Source: JAVBMP01 sp031552195
Lineage (GTDB): Bacteria > Desulfobacterota > Desulfovibrionia > Desulfovibrionales > Desulfovibrionaceae
Reading direction: 5' to 3'
Assembly (NCBI GenBank): GCA_031552195.1
Contig: JAVBMT010000003.1
Location: 137,042-201,041 of the forward strand
DNA: 64,000 bases
The notes beneath the pieces were generated by a model. That model worked only from the letters and a program-made list of their open reading frames with translations, ran no database searches and was not told the DNA's origin. The position numbers were made by a program, and so were the translations under genes. This document shows positions 54,658-62,798 of this stretch, one piece after another; position 1 is the stretch's first letter, and the number at the start of each line of letters is the position of its first letter.

Positions 54658-54907
54658 CATCGCACACGCGGAAAGCCGGGAACGTTATGCGGCGAAGGGT
54701 GGGCTGGAGCGGCGCATCCGTAGTAAAAGCCTTAATGAAGCCGTTTGCCGCATTCCGCGCAGGGGGGTGAAGGCGATGCGTTCTGACGTTTTTCCGGGGA
54801 ATGGATTCCCCCCGAATTTCACTCAAAAATAGTTAACGGGGCTGGCGAATAAATAAAACGTTTCTTTTGTTCAAGCCAGCTGAAACGCTTTAACAGGCGG
54901 AAATGCC
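54658..54907. other. Intergenic region between moeA fusion and MOSC gene
   Basis: 250 bases. Two small dyads are visible: GGGGAAT/ATTCCCC (54796-54811) and GCTGGC/GCCAGC about 30 bases apart near 54841-54880. No gene and no clear promoter. Confidence 0.3.
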
Positions 54908-55387
54908 ATGTCAGGAAAAAACGGCCGTATAGCGGGTATTTTTGTTTATTCCGGCAAAGGGCTGCCCGGGCAAGCGGTGAAAGAGGCTGTTCTCGAGGAA
55001 AACAAGGGCATGAAGGGAGATTTTCACGCTCAGGACGGAGCAAGGCAGCTTTCCCTTTTCACCGTTGAGGGTCGGGCCTGGCTGCGGCAGGCTGTGGAAA
55101 ATAATATTTCCGGTTTATGCTTCAAGCGTTTCAAAGAGAATATAACCCTTGAGGGGATTGACTCCGCCTCGCTGTCGCCCGGAGTTTATTTGCGCGCGGG
55201 CGTCTGCCTGCTTGAAATAAGCCTTGAAGGCAAGCATTGCCATGACGGCTGCGCTTTATTCAATGCGGACGCGCAATGCCTTCTGGCCGGGCAAAATATT
55301 TTTGCGGTAGTGAAGGAAGGCGGGGTGGCGCGCGTCGGCGACGCGGTCAGCATTGAAGAACGCTTGTGCGATACGGGCCGGGAATGA
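54908..55387 (+). CDS. MOSC-domain protein
   Basis: 159-residue single-domain MOSC protein. The family start GIFVYSGKGLPGQAVKEAVL, the KGDFHAQDGARQLSLFTVEG stretch and the conserved cysteine region SLEGKHCHDGCALFNADAQC (Cys about 107-112) are present; this cysteine binds sulfur in MOSC enzymes. They serve sulfuration or delivery of the pterin cofactor. It lies with the tungsten/molybdopterin genes on the plus strand and is convergent with the MoaD-like gene 8 bases away. Confidence 0.88.
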   Translation: MSGKNGRIAGIFVYSGKGLPGQAVKEAVLEENKGMKGDFHAQDGARQLSLFTVEGRAWLRQAVENNISGLCFKRFKENITLEGIDSASLSPGVYLRAGVCLLEISLEGKHCHDGCALFNADAQCLLAGQNIFAVVKEGGVARVGDAVSIEERLCDTGRE

Positions 55388-55395
55388 AGGGGCTT

Positions 55396-55617
55396 TCACC
55401 CGCCGACCAGGCGGGGCAGCATGAAGATGTCATCGCCGTCATTTACCGTTACCGTCGCCAGGTCCTCATTATTCAGCATCTTATCGTTCAGGGTCGTGAA
55501 CATTACCTTGGCGCGCTCGAAATCCGCAAAACCAGGGTTGCGCATGGCCTCTTCAATATACCAGGCGACGCTTTGCCGCCCTTTCCACTCAAGTTCTATG
55601 TTGTTGATCTTAATCAT
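55396..55617 (-). CDS. MoaD/ThiS-like sulfur-carrier protein
   Basis: 73-residue ubiquitin-fold protein ending in VGG, the di-glycine tail that is adenylated by MoeB/ThiF-type enzymes and thiocarboxylated. Core strands IKINNIELEWKGRQSV and VTVNDGDDIFMLPRLVGG are typical. It lies 219 bases behind the aldehyde oxidoreductase gene on the same strand, a recurrent arrangement for tungsten AOR genes, and would give sulfur for its pterin dithiolene. The ThiF-like enzyme at 48.1 kb is the likely activator. Confidence 0.85.
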   Translation of the reverse strand: MIKINNIELEWKGRQSVAWYIEEAMRNPGFADFERAKVMFTTLNDKMLNNEDLATVTVNDGDDIFMLPRLVGG

Positions 55618-55790
55618 TGCGCCGCCGTCGTGTTTGCCAGGAGAATTCGCGTTACGTTGAAACAGCCTTGCTTAGCCGCGTACGGGGCGGGCAAGGCCGT
55701 TTCGTTTTCCCGTACGGAATGAAATTTTTATATACCAGGGCAGGCCGTTCTTCCAGCAATTTTGCCGCGCCGCAAAAATGAACATGCAGT

Positions 55791-55823
55791 AGATAGGGGG
55801 CAACAAACGCTTGCCCCCTATCT
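55791..55823. terminator. Hairpin between the aldehyde oxidoreductase and MoaD-like genes
   Basis: Perfect 13-bp stem AGATAGGGGGCAA (55791-55803) / TTGCCCCCTATCT (55811-55823), 14 bases after the oxidoreductase stop. It has no U-run on the minus strand, so it may stabilise the message or partly terminate before the carrier gene. Confidence 0.55.
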
Positions 55824-55836
55824 TGGCTAATCCGCT

Positions 55837-57540
55837 CTAGAAGTTGAAAATGGTTTGCATTTCTTCAATGGAGAAATCGAAAGAGGCACCGGTATAGGGC
55901 GACTTTTCCGTTCTGAAGAACTCCGGCAAGTCGTCGTCTTCCACGTTCAGTCCGGCAGCCTTGTTGAACGCGCGTTCCATCATAAGGGTTTTTACCGCAA
56001 GCCCCATGATGTGATCGACGGTAAAAGGCACGCCGTAGATTTTGGCATACATCTCGGCAATGAGATCCATGCGTGAAGCGCCCAGCAGGAAGCCGAACAG
56101 GCACATGCAGTTATCCGCCGCGGTGCTCATAAGCATCATGGTGCGCGATAAAAAGAGCTGGCAATAGCGGTCGGTTCCCGGGTAGGGCGTACCCACGGTA
56201 CAGCCGTTCGTATGGTCGGCGCCCATGGGAGACATGGAGTAGGTAACACCGGTGCCTTTCAGGTTGCGCGGCTCGTAGGCGGCCAGCGCCTGCTTTTTTA
56301 CGGTGGGAATGCGGGTAACGCCCAGGTGTTTGCCGCAGGCTTCCGTTCCCTGCCCCATTATTTTGCCGAACTCTGTTCCATCCGCCATTTCTTTAAGCAG
56401 TTTTTTTACGCCTTCCGCATCGCCCCAGGCTATTTTTCCAGCTTCCATGCATACGCCAAGGGTAGCGCCTGTTTCGATGGTGTCAACGCCGAAATCATCG
56501 CAGAAGCGGTCAATCGCGGCCACGACGTCCATGTCGGATATGCACAGGTTGGAACCGCAAAGCCCGACGGTTTCATATTCAAAACCGGAGGTCAGGTAGT
56601 TTCCGTCTTTGTCGTTATAGATGTTGGAGCAACGGATAGGGCAGCCGGGCTGGCAGGCCACTCCGCCTTTGCCGCCGCGCGCCGCGTTGTTGGCGAGCAG
56701 GGTATGGGGTCCGATCTTGCCGTGGTCTTTCATGAAGCCGCCCGAGAAGTTTTTATACGGCATTACGGCGGCAGGGCCAACGCCAAGCACGTTCACGATG
56801 GTGCCCATTTTGGTGTAGGCGGCTGTGCTCGGATAGTTCGTAACCGCCTTGACAAAGGCCAGCTTGGCTTCGTCAAAGGCGTTTTTATCGGCAAGTTCAG
56901 GCTGATAGCGCGTTTCCGGCTTTTCAATTATCACGGCTTTAATGCCTTTCGAACCCATAACCGCGCCAAGGCCGCCGCGCGCGGCCACGCGCGAAGGATG
57001 CATCGTGCCGAATTCGGTGGAAGTTACGCCCGCGTTGCGGTATAATCTTTCCCCGCTTCCGCCTATAGAGGCCACAGCCTGAAGCTTGTCGCCATATTCT
57101 TCTTTGGCTTTTTCAACGATGGCGTAAGTGCCCAGGTCGGCATAGCCGGAGGCGTCTTTCAAGCTCGCCTTTCCGTCGCCGCCTATATGCAGGAGTTTCA
57201 ACCCGGCGGCGGGTTTGTCTTCAAAAATTATCATTCTGATGCCGTGCCCGGCCATGCCGTAGGCCACAGTGCCGCCGGCGTTGGCTTCTTTTATTCCGCC
57301 GGTAAGGGGGCTTTTGCCGCCTACGCTTAAACGGTGGGCTGTGGGGGCGCTGGTTCCGGCGAAAGCGCCGGTTGCGAATATAAGTTTATTTTCCGCGCCG
57401 AGCGGGTCGCAGGCCGGGTTGACTTCCTCAGTCAGAACCTGAGCGCTCAAAGAGCGCCCGCCCAGGGTTTTGTAACTGTCTTTGTAAGCCTCTTCGGTTA
57501 TGAGACCGGTTTTGGTATTTACTCTAAGTGTTTTCCACAT
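55837..57540 (-). CDS. aor: Tungsten-containing aldehyde:ferredoxin oxidoreductase
   Basis: 567-residue enzyme that oxidises aldehydes to acids and reduces ferredoxin, using a W-bispterin and a [4Fe-4S] cluster. N-terminal AOR domain: GGRSLSAQVLTEEVNPACDP and GGKSPLTGGIKEANAGGTVA. Cluster cysteines: CQPGCPIRC (about 276-284) and a late NCMCLFG (about 486). MGADHTNGCTVGTPYPG is near the active site. ATG at 57540 has AAGGGGT 6 bases upstream; an earlier ATG at 57558 overlaps the dehydrogenase stop. It is translated behind the iron alcohol dehydrogenase (10-base gap), giving an alcohol-aldehyde-acid pair. Confidence 0.94.
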   Translation of the reverse strand: MWKTLRVNTKTGLITEEAYKDSYKTLGGRSLSAQVLTEEVNPACDPLGAENKLIFATGAFAGTSAPTAHRLSVGGKSPLTGGIKEANAGGTVAYGMAGHGIRMIIFEDKPAAGLKLLHIGGDGKASLKDASGYADLGTYAIVEKAKEEYGDKLQAVASIGGSGERLYRNAGVTSTEFGTMHPSRVAARGGLGAVMGSKGIKAVIIEKPETRYQPELADKNAFDEAKLAFVKAVTNYPSTAAYTKMGTIVNVLGVGPAAVMPYKNFSGGFMKDHGKIGPHTLLANNAARGGKGGVACQPGCPIRCSNIYNDKDGNYLTSGFEYETVGLCGSNLCISDMDVVAAIDRFCDDFGVDTIETGATLGVCMEAGKIAWGDAEGVKKLLKEMADGTEFGKIMGQGTEACGKHLGVTRIPTVKKQALAAYEPRNLKGTGVTYSMSPMGADHTNGCTVGTPYPGTDRYCQLFLSRTMMLMSTAADNCMCLFGFLLGASRMDLIAEMYAKIYGVPFTVDHIMGLAVKTLMMERAFNKAAGLNVEDDDLPEFFRTEKSPYTGASFDFSIEEMQTIFNF

Positions 57541-57550
57541 GGCGTACCCC

Positions 57551-58702
57551 TTATTCATCGTAAGCGTTGTTGACGATTTCTCTGTACATGGCCTGAGAGA
57601 TGAGCCTGATGCCGGTGGCCTGGGCGACGTCTTTAGGCATCATGACGATAGCTTCCTCAAGCCTTTCCTTGGGAACGCCCATTTCTTTCAGGTTAGGCAG
57701 GCCCACGGCTTTGGTGAAAGCGCGGTAATGGGCGCTGACCATTTTGCCAAGGTTTTCGTTAGAGATATTGTCTGGGATTGAAAGCCCCATGGCTTCAGCC
57801 GCGATTTTCAGGCGCTCAGGCGCCCATTCGGCATAAAGTTCGAGCAAGCGCCCGAACCCGACGGCGCAGCACGCCCCATGCGGCAGGTGGAAGGCTGAAC
57901 CAAGGGAATGCCCTATGGCGTGCGAAGCATGGCACATGGCTCCGTTTATGGCCGCTCCGGCCATGGTTGCGGATAAAGCCAGGCCGCCTCTCGCTTCAAC
58001 GTCTTTCAGGTCTTTTACCAGGCGCGGCAAATATTTATGAATAAGACGAATGGCTTTTTCGCCAAAAGCTTCCGCATAAGGTTCGGGCTGAGCGTGCACG
58101 ATGGCTTCAACCGCGTGGGTGTAGGCGTCAAAGGCGCAGGCAACGGTTGGGAAAAGCGGCATGCCGACGTAAAGAAGAGGGTCGACGATCGCCACGTCAA
58201 CATAGGCGGCTGTCCCGAAAACCCCGCCTTTTTTGTGCGTGGCGGAGTCTGTGATCACCGCGCCCATGGTGGATTCGCTGCCTGTTCCGGCGGTAGTCGG
58301 CAGTACAAGTATGGGAAAAGCCTTTTCATTGGCGCGTTTGCTGAACCAGCTTTTTACCGCGCCGCCGTGCTTGGCGCAAATATTGGCCGCCTTGGCCGTG
58401 TCTATGGAGCTTCCGCCGCCAACGGCCACGAAGCCGTCAATGCCTTTTTCAACAGCAATGGCTGTGGCTTCGTCAACCACATTGTCGGGCGGATCAGGCA
58501 ACACGCCGTCAAACAGGGTTACTTCCATGCCCGCATTTTGAAGATTTTCAATGATAGGATCCACCACGCCGGCGTTTTTTACGCCTTTGTCGCAAACCAG
58601 CATGACTTTAGTCATGCCCAGTTCTTTGGCTTTCATGCCTGTACGCAAGGAAGCCCCTTCACCAAAAATAAGGGGCACGGAATGCGCGCTAGTTGAAATC
58701 AT
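57551..58702 (-). CDS. Iron-containing alcohol dehydrogenase
   Basis: 383-residue group III dehydrogenase using NAD(P). The nucleotide motif VAVGGGSSIDTAKAANI (about 87-103), PTTAGTGSESTMGAVI and the iron ligands in AFDAYTHAVEAI, CHASHAIGHSLG and HLPHGACCAV are present. ATG at 58702 has AGAGGT 6 bases upstream; a further upstream start lacks one. Substrate is not fixed by sequence; ethanol, a diol or a sulfonated alcohol are possible. The adjacent aldehyde oxidoreductase would take its product. Confidence 0.93.
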   Translation of the reverse strand: MISTSAHSVPLIFGEGASLRTGMKAKELGMTKVMLVCDKGVKNAGVVDPIIENLQNAGMEVTLFDGVLPDPPDNVVDEATAIAVEKGIDGFVAVGGGSSIDTAKAANICAKHGGAVKSWFSKRANEKAFPILVLPTTAGTGSESTMGAVITDSATHKKGGVFGTAAYVDVAIVDPLLYVGMPLFPTVACAFDAYTHAVEAIVHAQPEPYAEAFGEKAIRLIHKYLPRLVKDLKDVEARGGLALSATMAGAAINGAMCHASHAIGHSLGSAFHLPHGACCAVGFGRLLELYAEWAPERLKIAAEAMGLSIPDNISNENLGKMVSAHYRAFTKAVGLPNLKEMGVPKERLEEAIVMMPKDVAQATGIRLISQAMYREIVNNAYDE

Positions 58703-58764
58703 ACGCTTACCTCTTTGCCGTGAAAGTGTTAAAAAGATAACCTTTGACATGCAGCAACGTACAG

Positions 58765-58846
58765 GTTCGGGCGTTTTTCAAATGAATTTCACAGATTGAA
58801 ATAGAAAAAGGAGCCCGAACGCAAACGCTTGCGTAGACTCCTTTGC
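58765..58846 (-). ncRNA. Attenuator-like leader of the alcohol dehydrogenase/AOR operon
   Basis: Minus strand: AAGGAG/CTCCTT with inner ACGCAA/TTGCGT (58808-58843) forms a terminator with TTTTTCT behind it. GTTCGGGC in its distal arm can instead pair with GCCCGAAC (58765-58772) nearer the gene, an alternative fold. Upstream lies a GAGA-loop hairpin AGCGG-GAGA-CCGCT (58860-58873) and TTGCCTGCC. The layout is that of a regulated leader; a W/Mo-cofactor RNA would suit the operon, but the class is not established. Confidence 0.4.
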
Positions 58847-59157
58847 AAAAAGGCAGGCAAAGCGGTCTCCCGCTGAACCCATTGGCCGGAAGCACTCTTT
58901 GTGTGCAACAAGCTCGGAGTGGTAGAAACGTTATTTAACTATAGCATTTTACAGCCAAGCGCAAGAGGGTGGCAAAAATTTCGCGCGGCGTTTCTTCTTG
59001 AAGATTTCAGGACGCGGTTTCAGGCTGATATCTTTCAGGGCGGAGTAAGCTATGGGGGCGGAACAGTTCGCGGTAACCGGGCCGTCGCCTACGCAGGCGG
59101 CGGTCCAGGTAACCGCGCTGACCCGAACAGGGTTTTCAACCGGCTTTGCCTTCAAGG

Positions 59158-59204
59158 TTCTCCGCAGGGCGGCTGAGGAGCTGTTGCAGCCGCCCTGCGG
59201 AGAA
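59158..59204. terminator. Long perfect inverted repeat
   Basis: 18-bp stem TTCTCCGCAGGGCGGCTG (59158-59175) / CAGCCGCCCTGCGGAGAA (59187-59204) with 11-base loop, followed by a second GC-rich dyad near 59209-59230 (CCCGGCG...CGCCGGG). No U-run. Probably ends transcription of dctP region or protects its message. The surrounding 58.7-59.2 kb stretch has no convincing gene. Confidence 0.5.
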
Positions 59205-59249
59205 GTGGCCCGGCGACGGCACGCCGCGCCGGGCGCTTACGCCGATTTG

Positions 59250-59438
59250 TTATTTCGCGTTATTCTGCAGGAATTTCTGCTTTTCCATAATCTGATAGAT
59301 CTCCGCGTCTTCGGTTGCAGCCGGCAAAGGCCAGCCGGTCAGGCGGCAGAGGGGCATTTGCCGGTTTTGGGACGGCGTAAGCCATAAGGGTTTCAATAGG
59401 TTCGCGCTGAACCTTTTTGTAGTCTCAGGCTGTTTCAT
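59250..59438 (-). CDS. Possible small protein downstream of dctP
   Basis: 62-codon frame, ATG at 59438, 41 bases behind the dctP stop on the same strand. Sequence is not recognised (KQPETTKRFSANLLKPLWLT, then ATEDAEIYQIMEKQKFLQNN) and no clear Shine-Dalgarno precedes it. It may be a remnant of a longer gene or chance. Confidence 0.25.
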   Translation of the reverse strand: MKQPETTKRFSANLLKPLWLTPSQNRQMPLCRLTGWPLPAATEDAEIYQIMEKQKFLQNNAK

Positions 59439-59479
59439 GTCTGCGAGCCTGTATTTTTCAATGATATTATATTCGGGAG

Positions 59480-60571
59480 CTAGAACACCATGTAAAGCTT
59501 GCCAAGGGCGTCCTTGTATTTGGCGGTTTCGGCCTTCTGGGTTTCCACTTCGTTGAACGTCTTGGCATAGCCTTGCAGTTCCTTGAGTATGCCTTCAGGG
59601 TCCTTCACTCCGGCCTTGCGGGCGTTTTCCTTCCACTTTTCATACATTGGCTCGGTCTTGGCGGCCCAGCGGGCGCTTTCTTCCGGGCTGAGCGGAATTA
59701 CCTGCACCTTGTCGTTTTCGATCAGGTAGTTAAGGTCGGCTTCCGTGCTTTTTTCAACCCAGTTGCAGTGCAGCGCGGTGAATGGAAAACCGGAGACGTC
59801 GTCAACAACCTTTCTGATGTCGGGGGGAAGCTTGTCGTGCGACTTTTTGTTCATGAAGAAGGGGGCCGCGCTGACTGAGACGTTACATTTGGTGATGTAT
59901 TTGCCTACTTCGCAGACTTTGGTGGAGCGATAGGTGGGAATGGGGGCCAGAACCGCGTCAAGCATGCCGCGCTGCAGGCCCATGTACATGTCGGTCAGGG
60001 GCATGGTGATGGCCGTTCCGCCCAGCAGGGTGATTACTTCGGACGAGGCCGCGTCAAGCACGCCCACGCGCTTGCCCTGCATGTCTTCAAGGGTGCGGAT
60101 GGGTTTTATGCTCACCAGGTCTTTGGGGGTAGACGACGCGAAGGAAAGAACGTGAATTTTCTTCAGTTCGTTTTGCATTTCCGGGTTGTTAGCATACAGC
60201 GAGTTCAGGGAAAAGCCGGCCGCCCGCGAAGAGGTGAAGAGGAACGGATAGTCGCCGAGCACCAGGATGGGAAAGAGGTGCGGGGTGCGCGGCGGGAAAA
60301 ACAGGGCCATGTCCACGATGCCCCGTTCGGTGCTGGGGTAAAGTTCCGCATCAGGCACCAGGGTTCCGGCGTTGTACATGGTGATGTCAAGTTTGCCGCC
60401 GCTACGCTCTTTTATTAGTTCAAGCATGGGGATAACCGCGTTGGCCACAACCGGGTGGGTGGTCATCATCATGCTGGTGGCGCTCATTTCAAACTGGGCC
60501 GCCCGGGCGGACAGGCTCGGAATAACCAGTAAGATGCCCGCCAGGGCCGTTCCGATAATTTTCTTGAACAT
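59480..60571 (-). CDS. dctP: TRAP transporter substrate-binding protein (DctP family)
   Basis: 363-residue periplasmic receptor. Signal peptide (KKIIGTALAGILLVIPSLSA, cleavage near residue 24). Family features: VIPMLELIKERSGGKLDITM, YNAGTLVPDAELYPSTERGI, DLVSIKPIRTLEDMQGKRVG and GLQRGMLDAVLAPIPTYRST with the conserved arginine region. ATG at 60571 has AGGAGG 6 bases upstream; the longer frame is not supported. Its permease genes are missing: only a C-terminal dctM fragment lies in front. A -24/-12 promoter 274 bases upstream fits this gene. Ligand unknown. Confidence 0.92.
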   Translation of the reverse strand: MFKKIIGTALAGILLVIPSLSARAAQFEMSATSMMMTTHPVVANAVIPMLELIKERSGGKLDITMYNAGTLVPDAELYPSTERGIVDMALFFPPRTPHLFPILVLGDYPFLFTSSRAAGFSLNSLYANNPEMQNELKKIHVLSFASSTPKDLVSIKPIRTLEDMQGKRVGVLDAASSEVITLLGGTAITMPLTDMYMGLQRGMLDAVLAPIPTYRSTKVCEVGKYITKCNVSVSAAPFFMNKKSHDKLPPDIRKVVDDVSGFPFTALHCNWVEKSTEADLNYLIENDKVQVIPLSPEESARWAAKTEPMYEKWKENARKAGVKDPEGILKELQGYAKTFNEVETQKAETAKYKDALGKLYMVF

Positions 60572-60603
60572 AACTGCCTCCTGAATATGGTTGGTTTGAA
60601 TAT

Positions 60604-60756
60604 TTACTTCAACAGCAAGCCGGGCGGTAAAAAGCATATCTGCGGGAATACGGTCAGCAGCAGCGCGCAGAAGAAAATGAAGAAAAAGGGCGCCCCGTAC
60701 TTGAAAATGCGCATTATGGGCGCTTCCGGCACAACGCCGCTTAGTGCGCACACCAG
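60604..60756 (-). pseudogene. C-terminal remnant of a TRAP large permease (DctM)
   Basis: Minus-strand frame ending at TAA 60604-60606, 32 bases before dctP. It reads LSGVVPEAPIMRIFKYGAPF then FFIFFCALLLTVFPQICFLP, the usual last helix and P-Q-I end of DctM. No start codon, no other eleven helices and no small permease (DctQ) are present: upstream the similarity stops near 60756 and the sigma-54 promoter comes 90 bases later. So most of dctM (and dctQ, if it was here) has been deleted. Confidence 0.75.
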
Positions 60757-60844
60757 CCGCCTATGGGCTGGGTGGTCCGCTGTTCCCGGGCATGCATCAT
60801 CCTTAGGCGCGCTGAAATGAAAACAGATAAGTTATATTTTTCAC

Positions 60845-60860
60845 TAGCAAGCGCTGTGCC
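60845..60860 (-). promoter_or_regulatory. Sigma-54 (-24/-12) promoter
   Basis: Minus strand TGGCACAGCGCTTGCT agrees with TGGCACG-N4-TTGCW at all core bases (GG and GC 10 bases apart). It points toward the dctM fragment and dctP. Expected start about 60833. Confidence 0.85.
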
Positions 60861-60909
60861 ATGTGGAAAAGCTGGAAATTGCAGGTGATTTGGAAGCTTT
60901 TTACTTGAA

Positions 60910-60950
60910 AAAGCATGATATTTCATATATTCCATGAAATATCATGCTTT
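60910..60950. promoter_or_regulatory. Perfect 17-bp dyad, likely activator-binding site
   Basis: AAAGCATGATATTTCAT (60910-60926) / ATGAAATATCATGCTTT (60934-60950), 7-base spacer. Its centre is about 95 bases upstream of the predicted sigma-54 start and 65 bases before the activator gene, the position expected of an enhancer site for that activator. Confidence 0.75.
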
Positions 60951-60993
60951 AAGAGACTTGCTTTAGCGGATAGCGCTTGGGGGCGGAAGAGGC

Positions 60994-62574
60994 TTGAGCG
61001 CTGAGCAAAAATATTTTTATACGTTACAGGATATTTGTATGGAAAATATGCAATCGCATATAATTTCGTCTCTATGCTATTCGTTGGGCCTGGAGCAAAG
61101 CATGAAAATTCTGCTTAAGAGCATGAAAGAGTTTATTCCTCTGGAATATTTCATTGTCTTTATTTTCAGTGAAAAATACATGTATAATTTCCAACTGGTG
61201 GAAATATCGGACAACGGCAGGCAAATAGACAAGATGCGCATTTTTGGCGTGAACATGGACAAGACGCTTGAACCTTTCAAGTCCGGCCAGTTCGAAGACG
61301 ACGTATATATTATAGGTGATGTGCAGCAAATTCCGGAACTTAAAAATCATTTTTCCGCAACGTCCTCGCGTAATCAGCATTCGCTGATGGTCATAAAATT
61401 TTTTAAAAAAGAAGACGTTTCATTCTGCCTTTCCTGCCGCACGGAAGAGAAAAATGTCTATACGGTGGAGCACGCCAGGCTTTTGCATTCCCTTAAAGAT
61501 GTTCTGGTGCATCTGCTTTGGGACGTTATAAACACCACGGACGTTGAGGGCATTCCCCAGCCCCGGCCGTATGCGATTTTTCTGGAAGACGAGTATTCGC
61601 TCTTGTCCGCCTGCCCGGATATGTCTGGAATCGTCCGCCAGGTTGACAAGGTGGCGCGCTCGAATGCGCCGGTTTTGCTTTTAGGCGAAACCGGCGTGGG
61701 TAAGGAACTGGTGGCCGGGGCCATCCATTCCCGTTCGAACAGGCAACGGCAACCCATGGTGCGGGTAAACTGCGGCGCGATTCCTGAAACTTTGCTGGAT
61801 GCGGAGTTTTTCGGCTATGAAAAAGGGGCGTTCACCGGGGCTGTCGGCATGCATAAAGGATATTTTGAGCAGGCCAACGGCGGAACGCTTTTTCTGGACG
61901 AAGTGAGCGAACTTAGCCCTCTGGCCCAAACGCACCTTTTGCGGGCGCTTGATTTGCAGGAAATAAGGCGCATAGGCTCACAGCAGCCGATACGGCTTAA
62001 TTTTCGCCTGATAGCGGCGAGCAACCGCAACCTTGAGCAAATGGTGGAAGAAGGGGCTTTCCGGGCTGATTTATGGTATCGCCTGTACGGCGTGCTTATC
62101 AATATTCCGCCCCTGCGCAGCCGTGTTTCAGATATTCCCGTGCTATTGCAGCATTTTATGACTAAAGCCGCAGTCGAGTTGGAGCTGGAGTCTTTGCCGC
62201 CCTGCAGCCGGCGACTGCAACAGCACCTTATGAGCAGACCCTGGCCAGGCAACGTGCGCGAACTGCGCAACTGGGTATTGCGGGCCATGATTCATACCGC
62301 CGGGGAAAATTCGCAAATTCTCCTCCCGCCGCTTGAAGACGAACTAAATAAAGAAAACGCGCGCGCCCTGCTGCTGCCTTCCGTTACGCAGCGGCAGGGC
62401 GCGCCGGTAACTCTTAAGGAAATGGAGCGGGCCTATGTCAAATGGGTTCTTGAGCATTGCGGGAACCGCATTCAAGGCCCCAAAGGAGCCGCCGCCGCGC
62501 TTGACCTTCACCCGGCCACCTTGCGCTCAAAAATGCATAAACTGGGCATTCCTTTGCCGACATCCCTAAAATAA
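60994..62574 (+). CDS. Sigma-54-dependent transcriptional activator
   Basis: 526 residues. N-terminal GAF-like sensor (about 20-175), central AAA+ ATPase with Walker A LLGETGVGKELVAGAIHSRS, the sigma-54 contact loop EKGAFTGAVG, Walker B GGTLFLDEVSEL and the R-finger RLIAASNRN region, and a C-terminal Fis-type helix-turn-helix (about 480-525; RIQGPKGAAAALDLHPATLR). Start is TTG at 60994 with GGAAGAGG upstream; an ATG at 61039 is the alternative. No receiver domain, so a small ligand or redox signal is probably sensed. Divergent to dctP with a shared control region. Confidence 0.92.
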   Translation: MSAEQKYFYTLQDICMENMQSHIISSLCYSLGLEQSMKILLKSMKEFIPLEYFIVFIFSEKYMYNFQLVEISDNGRQIDKMRIFGVNMDKTLEPFKSGQFEDDVYIIGDVQQIPELKNHFSATSSRNQHSLMVIKFFKKEDVSFCLSCRTEEKNVYTVEHARLLHSLKDVLVHLLWDVINTTDVEGIPQPRPYAIFLEDEYSLLSACPDMSGIVRQVDKVARSNAPVLLLGETGVGKELVAGAIHSRSNRQRQPMVRVNCGAIPETLLDAEFFGYEKGAFTGAVGMHKGYFEQANGGTLFLDEVSELSPLAQTHLLRALDLQEIRRIGSQQPIRLNFRLIAASNRNLEQMVEEGAFRADLWYRLYGVLINIPPLRSRVSDIPVLLQHFMTKAAVELELESLPPCSRRLQQHLMSRPWPGNVRELRNWVLRAMIHTAGENSQILLPPLEDELNKENARALLLPSVTQRQGAPVTLKEMERAYVKWVLEHCGNRIQGPKGAAAALDLHPATLRSKMHKLGIPLPTSLK

Positions 62575-62798
62575 CCGCCGATCAATCTTTTCAGACGTGC
62601 GCCGCTGAAGGCATCGCCAGCCGAGACATTCGAGGACCGGTGAAACATACCGTCCGGGTACTTTTTTCCTGACGCCGCTAAAAACCTGTCAAGTAAGCCT
62701 GAAGGCTTTTCTCCGCCGCCCCGCGTTTCTTCAAAAACCGCCCGCAAAAGCCGTGTTATGCGTAAGCCGCCTTTAAAATTAAAACAAGGAGCTTACGT
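62575..62798. other. Intergenic region between activator and Rhs gene
   Basis: 224 bases; no gene, only a ribosome-binding site (AAGGAG) at its right edge and an AT-rich patch (TTTAAAATTAAAACAAGG) just before it that could hold a promoter. Confidence 0.3.

Noticed and set aside
58703..58960. Possible sigma-54 promoter in front of the alcohol dehydrogenase
   Set aside because: The best minus-strand match (TTGCCTGCCTTTTTGCA near 58847-58863) lacks the GG at -24, so I do not claim one.
60572..60751. 60-residue N-terminal extension of dctP
   Set aside because: It has no signal-peptide character; the ATG at 60571 with AGGAGG starts a normal signal peptide, and the extension covers the dctM remnant in another frame.
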